Numbered from the stretch's first letter, positions 11,997-27,779 are shown. The stretch: DNA of 64,000 bases from Pratylenchus scribneri (GCA_030063045.1 JAQSEB010000042.1:1984001-2048000), one strand, 5' to 3'. A program made the numbers and translations. The notes: generated by a model not told the origin, from the letters alone.

Positions 11997-12814
<818 letters not shown>

Positions 12815-13337
12815 TTATTGGCGGTGAAATTTTGGCTTAAAATGTGCGACAATTATTATTGACCGGAAATATTATTAATTTTTTGATGAAATGATATATG
12901 ATACTATTGATAAGAATTTAATGTGTAAAATAATTTTGAGGTGTGCCAAAATATTTCCCAATTTTTCCCATTTATATTACTAATAATATTATTTAATTTA
13001 AATTATTTGGAAAAAACTTACTTTGTTTTTGTATAGCAATCCTCTTGCGGCCCTCGTAGCAATATAGAATGGGGGAAATGATAAATGACTAAAATGTATT
13101 TTTGAAATTTAAAAATTTATATAAAATTCAAGTATAAAAATGTATTTAACATTTGAACATTAAAAAATAAGTACAATATTTTGGATATAATTAAAATTTA
13201 TTCAAAAGCATGTGAAAAGATTTGCGTACAGAGAAAAAAATACATAAAATAAAATGAATGAATATCTGCCTGAATATTTATTCTTCAAATTAATCTCAAA
13301 AGTCAAAATCAATCCATTCTTCCTCATCCGTCGCAGT
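12815..13337. other. intergenic spacer between TSG101 and Rac
   Basis: A+T-rich, with a short GC-rich patch near 13040-13060 (CTCTTGCGGCCCTCGTAGC) that could be Rac 5' UTR. A GTAAGT-like donor just beside it on the minus strand hints at a 5' UTR intron or trans-splice outron. Confidence 0.3.
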
Positions 13338-14964
13338 TTAAATTGACAGACGGGCACGTTCACTGCATTTTTGCATCAAATAACGGTGCTGGAATTGTTG
13401 GTGAGAAAGTTGACGAACATATTTCAAATAAGTCTGCAAATTGATGGTGCCCCGCTTCAACGATTGACCAAGCGAATAAATTGTGTCATCCACAGCCGAA
13501 TCCTGTTAAATTAAAAATAATGACTTTGATCACTTATGAATCCAACCTGAATATAGCATCGAAGTATTTGTTGATGGACGGGTGTTTGAGGATCGATTGC
13601 ATCTTCCACGTTCAAAACTGTCCCATTCGCCGTTCCATGTGAATTTGCTGCTTTCAATGCCCTTTCCTGCTCCTCTTTTTTCGACTAAATTTGCTAAGTT
13701 TAATGGCATTGAAAAATTAATTGAAAATTTTACTTTGTAAATTGCCAAAATTCGATCCAATTCTGCCTGGTCCCTACTAATATTTTCCATCATTTGTCGA
13801 AGAGTTTGCTTTCCACTATTCAATTCCCGCAAATTTGCTTCAATTGATTCGAGTTCAGCAAATGGTGTGCCTGAAAACCATCTCAAAATTAATTAATTAT
13901 CAAATTAAATTAACCAAGTTTGTCGCGCAATTTCTGTTTAATCCGGTCCTCGACTGCACTGAGAAGGCTTGCCCGTATATGAGTTGGTTGAATTGTGCTG
14001 GTCGAGTATCCATATCCACTGCCAATTTGTTGCATCGGCGGAGGGGGAACAGGCGGTGGAAGCGGTGGAGCCGGGTCCGAAGGGTAGGGAGTTTGATAAT
14101 GGGCCGGTGGCGGATATCCTAAATGAAAAAGTGAATTAAACTATTATAAATTGTAATAATCAAACCAGCTGATGACATCACATTCGGCTGTGGCATCAAA
14201 TGTGGAGGTGGATCAACGGTCGGGTAGGGAGGATTGTTACTCGGATAAGGTGGATTTGCATTGGCCGATGGATAATGATGGACTGGATTTGTTGCGGTCG
14301 GATATGGCGGTGTGGATGAACTGCGATTGGTGTTGTTAATTGAGCTCGAATTATTGGCCGGCGATGCAGCAGTAGGTCCAACGGAATAAACTGGGCACTT
14401 GTCTTGGAAAGAGAGGATCATCACCTAAAAAAATCACATTATTGATTAAATATCCAAATAACATATAAACCTGAATTAGGCCGGGTGTGTCATGGCTCGG
14501 ATACTGCCATTCGCTCAAATAGGGCAAATAAATGCGGCCACTTTTATCAACTGTTGCCGTTTGTTTAATCTGCATTGATGATGTGGGCTTCACATAGCAA
14601 TATGGGCCAGAATATGGATGATTCGTAAGAAAATAAATCGCAACAGGAATATTGTATTTTCCACCCTTAAGATAACATATTAATTTGCAAATTTATGCAT
14701 AAATATTAACCTTGTAATGTATTGGAATAGTGCCAGCCAACGAAAATGAATCACGGTTGTTCATAGTGTCCGGGGATTTGAAGTTCACAACATCCGGTTG
14801 CAGGTCCTTGAAATTGTTCAGCACATTCAATATATCTTCTTTAGCAGCATCAGGAAACATCAATTTGGCACGTTTAAAGTGTGCATTAAGCTCACGGTCC
14901 AACTAAATAAAACAAATGTAACATAAGACAAAAATAAGTTTGTTTAACTTACATTCGATGTCAT
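13338..14964 (-). CDS. tsg-101: ESCRT-I subunit TSG101/VPS23
   Basis: Ubiquitin-cargo receptor of ESCRT-I in multivesicular-body sorting. Eight exons (14964-14953, 14902-14711, 14665-14471, 14424-14166, 14118-13915, 13870-13734, 13684-13547, 13502-13338) give 433 aa. The N-terminal UEV domain shows LAGTIPIHYKGGKYNIPVAI, PYCYVKPTSSMQIKQ and GRIYLPYLSEWQ, then VMILSFQDKCPVY. As in all TSG101 proteins there is no catalytic Cys. A Pro/Asn-rich linker (PPYPSNNPPYP; PPLPPPVPPPP) leads to a coiled coil (LESIEANLRELNSGKQTL) and the C-terminal steadiness box (TIYSLGQSLKRGTINLQTYL). Exon 1 codes only four residues, so the start is less certain. A TTTATAG acceptor lies upstream of it and may mark a 5' UTR intron or spliced-leader site. 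Confidence 0.93.
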
Positions 14965-15636
14965 TGGTTTCACACAGATTGTTGAATTTATTAATTCGGA
15001 ATTTTTTAATTTTTTCTATAAATATAAAAAAGTCAATTAAAATGTGTAGTAAAATAATCAAATCATTAAATTCATTAAACATTAAGGATTAAGAAGCAAT
15101 AAACTTTACTGCTGATTGGTGTGGAAATTAAAATCAACAAAATGAAAAATTGCTCTTTGTATCTTTATATTTTTTATTTATCGTTAATCTCGCTTATTTT
15201 TTGGATCATTTGTCATTTATTAAGACATTTTATCCAAAACGGTTTTCATTTTTTTTTCATCAATTTTCGAGGGTTTTTAAGCCAAAAAACCAGTTATGTT
15301 TTCGGATTCAGCATATTAGGAACCCTTAAAACCAGTTTTTCAAAACATGATTTGTTAAATGTTAAACTAGCACGTGACTTCAAAATTCCCAAACCCTCAA
15401 AAATGTTCAAAATCCCCCATAAATACAATCACAACCAACCACCGCCATCATTTCATCAATCAAACATCATTCTCATTTCTCACTCATTCATTTCATCATT
15501 AATAATAAGCAATAAGCATTTATTATTTAAATTAATTATTATGCGAAGCCTATTATATTTCTTGAGTTCTAAAAAATCATTCATTTAATTGTTTTTAGCA
15601 AGCAAAAGTTGAAATACAATATTTAATTAATAAAAA
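14965..15636. promoter_or_regulatory. shared divergent promoter region of TSG101 and MDR genes
   Basis: 672-bp A+T-rich spacer between two divergently transcribed genes. The open frame in it (15121-15588) is low-complexity and looks random. No specific element can be named. Confidence 0.4.
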
Positions 15637-17021
15637 ATGGCACAACCACAAAGTGGTGTGAAAAATCGTCGAATTTCTCTCGGATCGCCGAAGGACCTCA
15701 AAGAAGTGCATTTTTTCGAAGAAGAAGAAGTTCCTGCAGTGCCATCAAATGGGGCAAGAGTCAAAGTAAAAAATTAAATTATCATATTTTTAAAATAAAT
15801 GTTAAATATTTTTAGGTATGCTATGCTGGCGTTTGTCTCACCGACAAGGAAATAAGCAATACCAAACAAGCACGGATCATAAACGGAGTGAAGGATACCA
15901 GTCTTTTCCCAGGCTATGAAGTCAGCGGTGTTATTGATGAATTTGGAGAACAAGCAAAACCGGAAGAATTCAATTTGAAATTAGGCGACAAAGTGATAGT
16001 GTGGCCAACAGATCAGGCATTTTTTAATCATTAAATATTGTTTTCATCATTTATATTTAGATGTGCCAAGATGGATATGCTGATTTTGTGGCTGTTCCGA
16101 ACCTTTCTCTGCTAGTCAAGATTCCCGATACACTCTCAATGCATGTTGCTTCCATTCTTCCAGCCGGTGCCACTTGGGCTCTCTCAGCAATAGTCAATGT
16201 AAAAATAAAATAGTAAAAATATAACCAAATGTGCATTTTAGGCTCGTCCAATTGTTGAAGCCATAACAAATACCAAAGGCTTTTGTAACATTCTCATCGT
16301 CGGAGCAGGCGGACTTGGGCTTTGGATTCTGACATTGGCCAAACATTTCCTGGCAGCCGGTCAAGATGGACGCATCAAATTAATTGTGGCCGATGCAAAG
16401 GAGGAACGATTATGCTTGGCTGAACGCAACGGCGCAGACTTTGTGGTTCATTGGGATGATCAAGGTTTTTAATGATCGAATGAACTATACTAAAATTACA
16501 TCATTTTCAGAATTTGAAGAATATTTGATTATGCGAACAAAGGATGTGGCCACCAGCGGATTGAACATTGTTTTTGATTTTGTCACTTCGCCTCGCACTG
16601 TCACTCGATCACTGAAATGCCTTTCAGAGGTTTTTTTTGTCATTTTATCAATTAATCATAAAAATAATATTTTAGGGTGGTGTCCTCTTTGTTGGTGGCC
16701 TTTCTGGACTGGATGTGACTTTGCCAATAAAATTGGTTGCCAAAAATCGACTCGCAATTATGGGGGTCACCCGGGGCAGCATCGAACAACTCAAAAATTT
16801 GGTGGTTCTTTTGGCCGATGGACAGATCAGTGCACCCAATTACCGCGTTTATCCGGTCGATCAGGCTTCTCATGTTTGAAAATAAAATTTATTTTGGCAT
16901 AAAAATAATATAATTTTAGGTTTTGAAACAATTGAGCATGTCAGAGGTTGAAGGACGTGCAATTTTGGAGGTATTCAATCCGGACGCAGACAAGGAGAAG
17001 ACAGAAGCGGATGGAAATTAA
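15637..17021 (+). CDS. zinc-independent MDR alcohol dehydrogenase-like oxidoreductase
   Basis: Medium-chain dehydrogenase/reductase. Seven exons (15637-15765, 15816-16016, 16061-16198, 16242-16464, 16511-16629, 16676-16873, 16920-17021) give 369 aa. The GroES-like N-terminal half has [11 protein letters not shown] and [10 protein letters not shown]. The Rossmann motif is [20 protein letters not shown], with an acidic residue after beta-2 ([10 protein letters not shown]) suggesting NAD(H) preference. In zinc ADHs the catalytic ligands are Cys, His and Cys. Here only the first Cys (GVCLTD) remains; the His of GHE is Tyr (GYE) and the third Cys is Ala (PAGATWA), and the structural four-Cys loop is absent. 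Intron 2 (16017-16060) has a GC donor (CAG|GCATTT) and is required for frame. Substrate unknown. Confidence 0.85.
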
Positions 17022-17233
17022 TTCAAAATATGAGATGTGATTTTTAAAATAGTAAATAGACATTCATTTTCGGTCTTAATTGCTCCAATAAACAATTTAT
17101 TTTTTATTCATCCATTGTCCATAATCCAATTATCGATTTTTAACCACCAATCCATCCATTTTTAATCCATTATGATTTGATAAACAGTCGCAAAATACAC
17201 AAAAATAGTCATCATCATATCTTTTGTAATTAG
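17022..17233. other. 3' flank of MDR gene
   Basis: AATAAA-like signals near 17090 suit polyadenylation. No gene. The segment ends at the MITE target duplication. Confidence 0.4.
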
Positions 17234-17820
17234 TAGGGCTGGCAAATATAGTGATTTCACTATTTTTTTCCTAGCATTATTTATGCATAAAAACGCAATA
17301 AAAAACATTTTTATCTTGATTTGAGCTCAAAATATTGAACTTTATTTTCACTTTTTTCACTATTTTTCACTATTTTGCCACTTTTGACACTATTTCACTA
17401 TTTTTGTCACTATTTCAGCCCAAAACAACTATTTTATATAACTTTTTTGGCATTTTTGAAATTTTCTGAAAATTCTTTTAAAAAAATCAAAATTTTCCCC
17501 TCTTGAGGAACTTTTTTGTCAAAAATTTTTCTGCATCAAACCAATTTGGTCTAAAATTTTTCTCAATAGACCGTTTTTAGTCATAAATTTTCTCCTTTAG
17601 ATCATTTTAGTGAAAATTTTTGAGGCCTTTAAAATTTTATGATAAAATTTTTTTACTTTTTTTGAAATTTTTTTACTTTTTTGAAATTTTTGTCACTTTT
17701 TTTACAATTTTTGTCACTATTTTGAGTTTTTATAACTATTTATATCACTATTTTGCGATTTTGTATCACTATTTTAGTTAACTATTTTGCGATTTTTGAT
17801 CACTATATTTGCCAGCCCTA
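17234..17820. mobile_element. hAT-type MITE, 587 bp
   Basis: Perfect 22-bp terminal inverted repeats begin TAGGGCTGGCAAATATAGTG (17234 onward) and end at 17820. The flanking 8-bp direct repeat GTAATTAG is exact (17226-17233 and 17821-17828). The interior carries many CACTATTTTT copies near both ends in a T-rich core, with no transposase. Its terminus resembles that of the 3.4-kb MITE (TAGGG..GGCAAAT), implying related transposase recognition. Confidence 0.9.
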
Positions 17821-17828
17821 GTAATTAG

Positions 17829-18376
17829 ACACTCCTAATAAAATTATTTTTACATTGAAAATATTTTGATTAATAAAGTAAATAAAAATCCTCTTCTGTG
17901 GTTGCTTTTTTAATATTTGATAATATTAAATTTTTATATTCGAAAACAAAATTTATAATTTTATCAACAGAGGGATTCTGACTATGGCATCAAAAACATC
18001 GAATTCGGATGCAATTTTAAATGGTCTAGAATTGAATGGTTTGCATCAATATCCTCCAAAATGGCATTTTTGAAGATAATTTGTTTTATTTTTCAATCAA
18101 TTTTTATATTTGATTTGTTGTTTTGTTTTTTGTTATTATTGGGAATAAAATTTATATTTTTATTGCTTTTGAATATAAATGAAAACAATAATCGGAACTA
18201 GGCATTGATCTAATACAAAAACATTATATTGGACCGGGATTGGAAAAGAAGGAAATAAATAATCACAATTATATTGGGGAATGGGGATTGGTGTTTATTT
18301 TATTTTGTCTCTCAACTATTTTATTCATCCACAGTCCCACACATATTTCACAGGAAATTGACGATGATGCATTTCA
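17829..18376. other. spacer downstream of glutamate dehydrogenase
   Basis: A+T-rich with no supported gene. It includes the glutamate dehydrogenase 3' UTR on the minus strand. Confidence 0.4.
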
Positions 18377-20697
<2,321 letters not shown>

Positions 20698-21126
20698 CAC
20701 TTTTTATTTAGCAAATTTCAATTTTTTTATTCCTGATCTAAAATTGAAAAATTATGATTTGGGGTCTTTTTATTAACTACTGATATGATAATAAAATAGG
20801 AAAAATTAATTGCTAAGAAGATAAAATTAAATTTCGTATTTGTTGGGATTGGGAACTAACGGAGGATAGGTTAACTTACTTCCTATGGACTGGTGCCTAA
20901 ACTAAAATTTTTTTAAAGCACGTGGGTGGTGGCCTGACCCTATGCACTCAATCCACACGGCTTTTCCTCTGGTTGTCGTCATCCACCGTTTTAGAATAGA
21001 CAACCTCGTGAGGAAGCTTTATTTCTTTTATTCAATCCTTAAGTCAACAAAGCAAAAGAAATTTTTATTTTTGTTCTCGTTTGTCTAGCTATCCACTTTT
21101 CGCTGACGTAAAAAGATCAAATTCTG
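20698..21126. other. spacer with an unexplained GC-rich segment
   Basis: Upstream region of glutamate dehydrogenase. Within it, 20915-21020 is much more GC-rich than its surroundings and contains GTGGGTGGTGGCCTGACCC. It has no ORF and no RNA family I can name. Confidence 0.3.
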
Positions 21127-21745
21127 GGCAATCCTAAAGAATCTGGGTCCCAAAATTATTTTTCATTTTTTTCCTCAAAATATGTTTTTTAGGTATAATC
21201 GAAATCGTAAAATACGAATCTGACATCCTTTTTGCCATATCTTGCCATCTTGGTAAGATAATGCCGATTTTTAACAAGAAAAAGCAAAGGGGGGACCAAG
21301 GGCATTTTCGCTGAAAATTTTTATATGGCCAATATATAGCTCAATCGACGCAGTTCGATGAGAGGAATCGAATGGTATCACTTTTATAGGGTATATTTAA
21401 TTACTGGCAAGTTAGAGGTCTAAATCCCTTACCAAGACAAATATTTCTTTTGGTCATAACTTGCTTTTATTAAAATATTACCTTATAAAAGTGGTACCAT
21501 TCAATTCCTCTCATCGAACTGCGTCGATTGAGCTATATATTGGCCATATAAAAATTTTCAGCAAAAATGCCCTTGGTCCCCCCTTTGCTTTTTCTTGGTA
21601 AAAGTCGGCAGTATTTTACCAAGGTGGTAAGATATCAAAAAATTAACATCAATTTTGAATTCTACGGCCCGATTACCTTTAAAAATGAATTTTTAGGCAA
21701 AAAAAAATTTAAAAAATTTAGGGACCCAGATTCTTTAGGATTGCC
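21127..21745. mobile_element. foldback/long-inverted-repeat element, 619 bp
   Basis: Arms of roughly 265 bp (about 21127-21392 and 21480-21745) are inverted copies around an ~90-bp loop. Termini are a perfect 25-bp inverted repeat starting GGCAATCCTAAAGAATCTGG. Flanks AAATTCTG (21119-21126) and AAATTCGG (21746-21753) match at 7 of 8 positions, a probable 8-bp target duplication. No transposase. Transcription across it would give a long hairpin RNA. Confidence 0.8.
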
Positions 21746-21753
21746 AAATTCGG

Positions 21754-22691
21754 CATAAATTATTTTATTACTAAATTTATGAATTATGATTATGATGATT
21801 GATGATGATACGGGTGGGAGATAATAAAACTAAAACCAATTTGGAAATGTGTGTTTTTCCCCTTTTTATATGGCCCAATTTGCAAGAAATTTAGCAAAAT
21901 TTTGTTAACATTTTCGGTCAGGCCATTACATAAAATTTGTTTGAGGGGATTCCCCGACCTAAAACCAATTATTATCAGTTGCATCACACTCATTGATGCT
22001 TTATTGGAGGGGGAGGAACGGTCATAAAAATGAAATGGAGTTCCACCGCTCATTGGTCTGCAACGAGCGCGTGATTTTTGGGGACATTCCCTCTGTTTGC
22101 ATTCGGGGTTGCCTCTCGTCAAACGACTTATAGGCAAACATTGTTTGGTGGGTGCATTCAATTTCAAATGTGAATGGATGATAAATGAAATGATAATGAT
22201 TTGATTACATTTCTCGTTTTTGTGCTCGGTGGATTTTAATATCAAACATAAAATTCATATGAAAAATTCACAAATACGATTTATTTTGGAACTTTGGGCA
22301 AAAAAGTGAAGACAAATCACCATTCACCAGTGAGCAAAATAACACTTCACATTCACATATAAATTATAATTAAAACATAAACAAATGAAAATAGAATAAA
22401 CGATTGTTGGAGGAAATAAATAAATCTTTCATTATCTGTTAATTGTTAATATAAGTAGATTTAATAAATATGAATTCAAATTTCTTATTAATATGCATAA
22501 GTATTGATTATCGCTTCTTGATTTATTTAAATGTACATTTTATGATGTCGGAAAATTATTAGAAATATTGATTGAGTGATAATTGGCTAGAAAATTGAAA
22601 TCATTTGAGTCTATAATATCAAAGTCATAAAATCATAAACTATGAAAATTGAGTATTATATCAACCATAGCATCTTTATTGTAAGTTCCTT
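21754..22691. other. spacer with a possible short coding island
   Basis: Between the foldback element and the intersectin stop. A GC-rich island at about 21960-22160 is open in two minus-strand frames: one reads CKQRECPQKSRARCRPMSG, the other starts MFAYKSFDERQPRM. I cannot decide whether either is an exon, and neither matches a family I know. Confidence 0.2.
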
Positions 22692-25600
22692 TCATCTGAG
22701 CTGCACAAAATTGGCCGGAAAGAGCAATGGTTGAATTTGTCGAGTGTCACCTTGTTTCCTTCCTTTCCACCATTGGCCATCGGAACGATCAAATACTTCA
22801 ATTGAATCGCCTGCTTTGAAGGAGAGCTCATCATCGTGTTGTGCTTGATAGTCGAATGCGGCTATGGCCAAAATTTTTCCATCCGAATCTCCAGGAATGA
22901 CCTAAAATTAGAATTTAGTAATTTTGTAAATCATTGTTAATTTACTTGGATATAATTGCCGGGGAACCATCCGGTGTGCTTTTCACCGTCTCTTTCCAAT
23001 TCACCCTCCCACCAACCACCTAAAATAATGTTTCATTTTATCAAAACTTCTATTAAAAAACCTGGAGTCATTTGATGAACTTGAACAATGTCACCAATTT
23101 TCAATGAAATTTGATTCGATGCCGTAGCGTCAAATGCCGCAATCGCCCGACCAGTTGTTATTTTTTTGTCTATTCCTAAAATGAATTTTTATTATTGCAT
23201 TAAAAACCACAAACCAGGGATGATTGTTGCATCCATTTCCGACGCTCTTTGAACATAATTTGCCGGAAAAATCCCACTCCGCCCTTCACAAGTTCCACGC
23301 CACCATTGTTCCTTTTGATCAGTCACAAAAATACGATCTTAAAATTCAAATATAAACAGTGAAATAAGTCGAGAACAAAAAAACCTCCGGGTTTCAGTGA
23401 TAAATCGGTGGCCTCGACAGCATCGAATTCATAAAGGGCCTAAATAACAAAAAAAAATAGTGGAATTTAAGGGACAAAAACTCACAATAAACCATTCGCC
23501 AATACCACTTCCCGTTTGAATTGTTCTCCTTTGTTGTTGTTGTTCTGCAATGTTATTTGTTTATTTTATATTCTACACCAAATTTTACCATTCATCAATG
23601 AGCCATTTCCGCCTTTTTCGTTCCGCTCTTGTGCATTTTTCATTAAATCATTTCCTCCTTGATTTGAGTTGGCATCCATTTTTAAATAACTTTTTGGAAA
23701 CCATCCTTTGATTTGTCTGAAATTAATCGATATAATATCAAATCAAATTCTAGAATCCAATTTCAAACCTATTTTTCTGGAGACGTCCTCGCCAGCGCAT
23801 TTCGCCTTGTTCCAAAACTTCGATTGTATCGCCACGAGAAAAGGACATTTCTTGGTCATTCCTCGCTTTCCATTGATACAATGCAATTCCGGTGCCTTGA
23901 ATTATTTCATCCTTTTCCATGGAAGATGCCGTTACGCCAATTCCATCTCCGGGTGGCATTTCGTACAAAGGCGGTGCCATTGGTTCATTTTTTGGTTCGA
24001 CCAGGGCAGATTGTTTCTTCTCATCCGCCGGTGGAAGGTCATATAAGGCAGCGGCCGTAAATGCACCGGTTGAACGACTAGGAGTAATTGATGTTGTTGG
24101 TGGTGGTTGTGAAGTGGACAGAGAAGCAAAAGATGGCTCAGTGAATGAGATGCTTTTTGGAAAAGCTAAATATAAGTAATATTAAATAATGAATAATTTG
24201 ATAAATAAAAACCTGAAGCAAAATCGGCCTGGAATGGTGTCGTTGTTGGCAATGTTTGTTTATCCAATTCGCCTTCCTCTTGAATGATTGCCAACGGTTC
24301 TCCGGATGGAGAACCGGTCAAACTTCCCGCCTTTTTCATCGCACCGGTTGATGAGGAGGAAGAAGTGGAAGCAATTGGTTCAGCGAATGAGGCTGGGAAC
24401 CATCCGACTTTGTCGCGAATTTGACCAGCTAAAATTCATTTAAAATTAATTTTATTAAATGATTAATTCGGTACCAAGCCATCCCGGCTCTGATTGATGC
24501 CCTTCAAAGACCATTATCACATCGCCCGGTTGTAGTGAAAGTTCATCGCCAGAGCGGGCCATAAATTCATAGAGTGCTCGATATTTGACCGTTTTCAGGT
24601 TTGCCCCTGCATTCAGCTGGCCAAATTGTTGTTGCTGCTGTTGGAAAGCCTCCGTGGATGAACTTGGCTGAATTGATGGTTTCCCTCCTCCCGTGCTTGA
24701 AACACTTCCCTCTCGACTCAATGATGGTGTTTTGGTTGGCTAAATTGCAATTGTTGTTGAAGTTTCGCAGCAATTGCAGCCACATTCCCAATTGAGTCTG
24801 AAAAACAAAAACAAAAATAATTACTAAAAAAATTAAAAATTACTTTCGGATTTTCGTCTCCCCTCTTCATCGATTGATTTTGCAGGAAATTCGGGTGCAA
24901 AATTGTTATCAAAACCAGTGCCTTGGCTGCTTCCTTTTAAAGGTTGCCTCTCTGCCGTTGAGCCAAACACTGCATCCGGTGGCATTTCATATTGAGGCGG
25001 AATTGATGAGGGCGCCGGCACAAATGCAGATGGATGAATTTCCCGCCGTTTAAAATTGTATCGATCCGCCAATTCTTGATGTTCTTTTTCAATTTCACCA
25101 AATTGTTTGCAATTTTGTTCCCAATCCGGTCGTTTTTCAATAACCAATTTTTCCTGATTCGTCGCTCTTTCATTCATTTTTTGGATTTCTTCTTCCATTC
25201 CTTTAATTTCTTCATCAATTTGTGTTTTTTCATTCCTCAATGCTTCAATTTCGTTCGCCCTTGATAATTGTCGTTGACATTCGGACTGCAGTTGTAAATT
25301 CTCGTGGCCGAATCGTTCGCTTTGAACATTCAACTGTAATTATATATTTATTTTTAATAATTAAAATTAAACCTCTCTGGCTTTCTTTTCCACTTCTTGT
25401 ATTTTTGCACATTTCTCGTCCCTTTTCTCCCTCATTCCCTCAATTTCTTGCGTAATTTTCAAAATTTTATCCCGCTCTCCGGTAATTTCCGTATTCAATT
25501 GTTGAGAACGTTCATCCAGCGCCTGCAGTTGGAATGCCATTGTCTTTTGACGTTGCTGAATTTGCGTCGTTTTCTCTGTTTCGGCTTGTAATTGATTCTG

Positions 25601-27163
25601 AAACAAATTAATGTGAAAAATAAAATAAATAATTCACCTCTAAATCCCGGATTCGAATTTTCTCCAATTCTTTGATCCTTTCCATTTCCAGCCTTCTTCT
25701 CGCTTCTTCCCTATGTGCCTTCATCTTCTCCTCTTCCGCCGCTCTTTCCCTCTCTCTTTCCAATTCTTTTTGCCTTTCCAATTCCATTTCCGCTTCTCTC
25801 CTTCTTTCCAATTCTTGCCGTTCTCGTTCCTTCCTCTCCGCCTCTTCCCTCTCTCTTCGTTCAATTTCAGCTCTTCGTCTTTCTTCCTTAATTTTATTTT
25901 TTGATTAATTTAATTAATAAATTATTTCACCTCTTCTCGAAGAATTTGCCTCCGTCTGTCCAATTCGGCTTGACCTTTGTCCAAATTATCTCTTCTTTTG
26001 TCCTCAAATGTTTTAAAATGGCCAGTGCCGCCTTTTTGAGGAGGTGGAATATTCGGATCAGTTGGAGTGGAGGCGACGGTTGATGGCGAAACTGTTTTGC
26101 TTCGATTGCAAAATAAATGCAATTCATTGGGAAGTTTAGGCGGCAAAGCATAGCCGGACTAGTTAAATAATAAGACAAATTAATTTCCACAAAATTAAAA
26201 ATACCTTGACCATTTCAATGAGAAATTGGGCAGTGCAAAATTCCTCAATGCTCAAGCATCCATCTTTGTTTACATCGGACATATTCCAAATTTGAGCAAG
26301 TAATTGAGTCGGTAATTGGCTTTCACCGAGCACTCCCCGAGCCTGTTGGCCGGTCAAAAGGCCGATTCGACTTCGATCCAACTGATTGAATTGTTGGCAA
26401 AAACGGAGTTTCACTGGCTGCGGCAGCGTCCAATCACCCAATTCTTTTGTGCCCATTTGAAAGGTAACAGGGCCACCATTTGTTGGAGTTTGGGCTAAAA
26501 ATAGTAAATTTATTTATCAAAAAATAAACCCCAAAAAACCTGCAGAATAACTGCCTCCATATGAGGAGGGTGATGGCCGATAAATTGAATTCATGGCCGG
26601 CATTGTCCCATAAGTAGACATTGGTCGAGGTGGCATTTGTGGTTGAGGAATGGGGCCAGCGGATGACAATGGACCACCACCATTGAATTGACCCAAAGAT
26701 GCTGATGGGGTCATCCCACTGATTTGGCGCATTGAATCAGGCAATGTTGGTGGTAGTGGAATCCCTGTTAGACAATTTCGAACCAATTTCATGGCAATGG
26801 AAAATTCCAATCGATCCAATTTTCCATCTTTGTTCAGATCGGATAATTGCCATATCTTTACGAAATATAATTTTAGAATTAAAATTTAATTAAATAAATA
26901 ACTTGAGCGAGTATTGTAGCTGGAAGTCCGGATTTGAGGAAGAAAGGTCGAGCTTGATCACCACCAATCATTGGAGGAATTCCAATTGGATGCAAAATGA
27001 TGAACTGTCCTTCGTTTGATTGGTGCTCAATTGAGGTTATAATCCAAGGATTATTGTTGGTCATTGTTGGATTTTGTTGTTGAATACTGCTGGAAACAAA
27101 ATTGTTGATCATTTGTGATGAATGGCCGGGTGTGGTGGCGGAGTTATTTGGTATAATCATCAT
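22692..27163 (-). CDS. itsn-1: intersectin, short form (two EH, coiled coil, five SH3)
   Basis: Endocytic scaffold linking AP2/Eps15, dynamin and synaptojanin at clathrin pits. From ATG 27163: EH1 (NPWIIT..., LAQIWQLSDLNKDGKLD, about 27080-26780), a Pro/Gly-rich linker, EH2 (LLAQIWNMSDVNKDGCLSIEEF, 26456-26170), a long Glu/Arg coiled coil (about 25960-25030), then five SH3 domains. SH3-A (YRALYEFMARSGDELSL) is near 24580, B (GIALYQWKARNDQEMSF) near 23900, C (ALYEFDAVEATDLSL) near 23430, D (AIAAFDATASNQISL) near 23130 and E (IAAFDYQAQHDDELSF) near 22860. The protein ends FPANFVQLR at TGA 22692-22694. There are no DH-PH-C2 domains, so this is the invertebrate short form (like Dap160). Introns are about 45-60 nt. 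Individual exon ends in the coiled coil were not all checked. Confidence 0.92.
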
Positions 27164-27779
27164 TTTAAAATCATTTTCTTTTTAATTTGTTGTCAGCATT
27201 AAGTAAGTAGTATAATTTTAATTATGAATTAATAAGCTAATAAATAATAAAGGAATTAATTAAATGGAAAATTAATTTTGAATGAGATTGATGATGATTT
27301 ACTGCGATTGGCATTCATAATCGACATACCTATATTACAGTTTTATTTCAACAAATAAGCAAAAACTTTAAGTTAAAGGTTAAGCATATTGAATACATAG
27401 ACATAGAGGAGGCAAGATTGAAATAAAATGGGTAAATAACCTTGGCTCTTGGGATTCTTGGTTCGGAGACTACGCCGTATTAAAAAAGGCGAGCGCGTAC
27501 TGCAAAAAAAGGAAAAAAAACTCCCCAAAGCACATCGATTTCCCATTGCTGTCCCTTTGCCCTGCCGCCAGCCACCTAGCCATTATTTCTGCCACCCAGC
27601 TTCACATCTCTTTTATATTTCTCCCGCTATATTTTGCTCCTACCACTTCAAAGCCGTCCATTCCTTCGTCATTTTCAACTATGGACAATTACAAGCCGGC
27701 TCTTGGCCATTGTTAATGCCGCCCTATGTCTATTTTGCACTCCTTTGACCTCGTTAAATAATTTTGCTAATAAAATAAT
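27164..27779. other. intersectin upstream region
   Basis: Spacer between the intersectin start and the next MITE. The ORFs at 27449-27870 lack any feature. It presumably holds the intersectin promoter. Confidence 0.35.

Noticed and set aside
21790..22245. A 151-codon minus-strand ORF as a gene
   Set aside because: Only the middle is GC-rich, a second frame is equally open there, and the flanks are A+T-rich noise.
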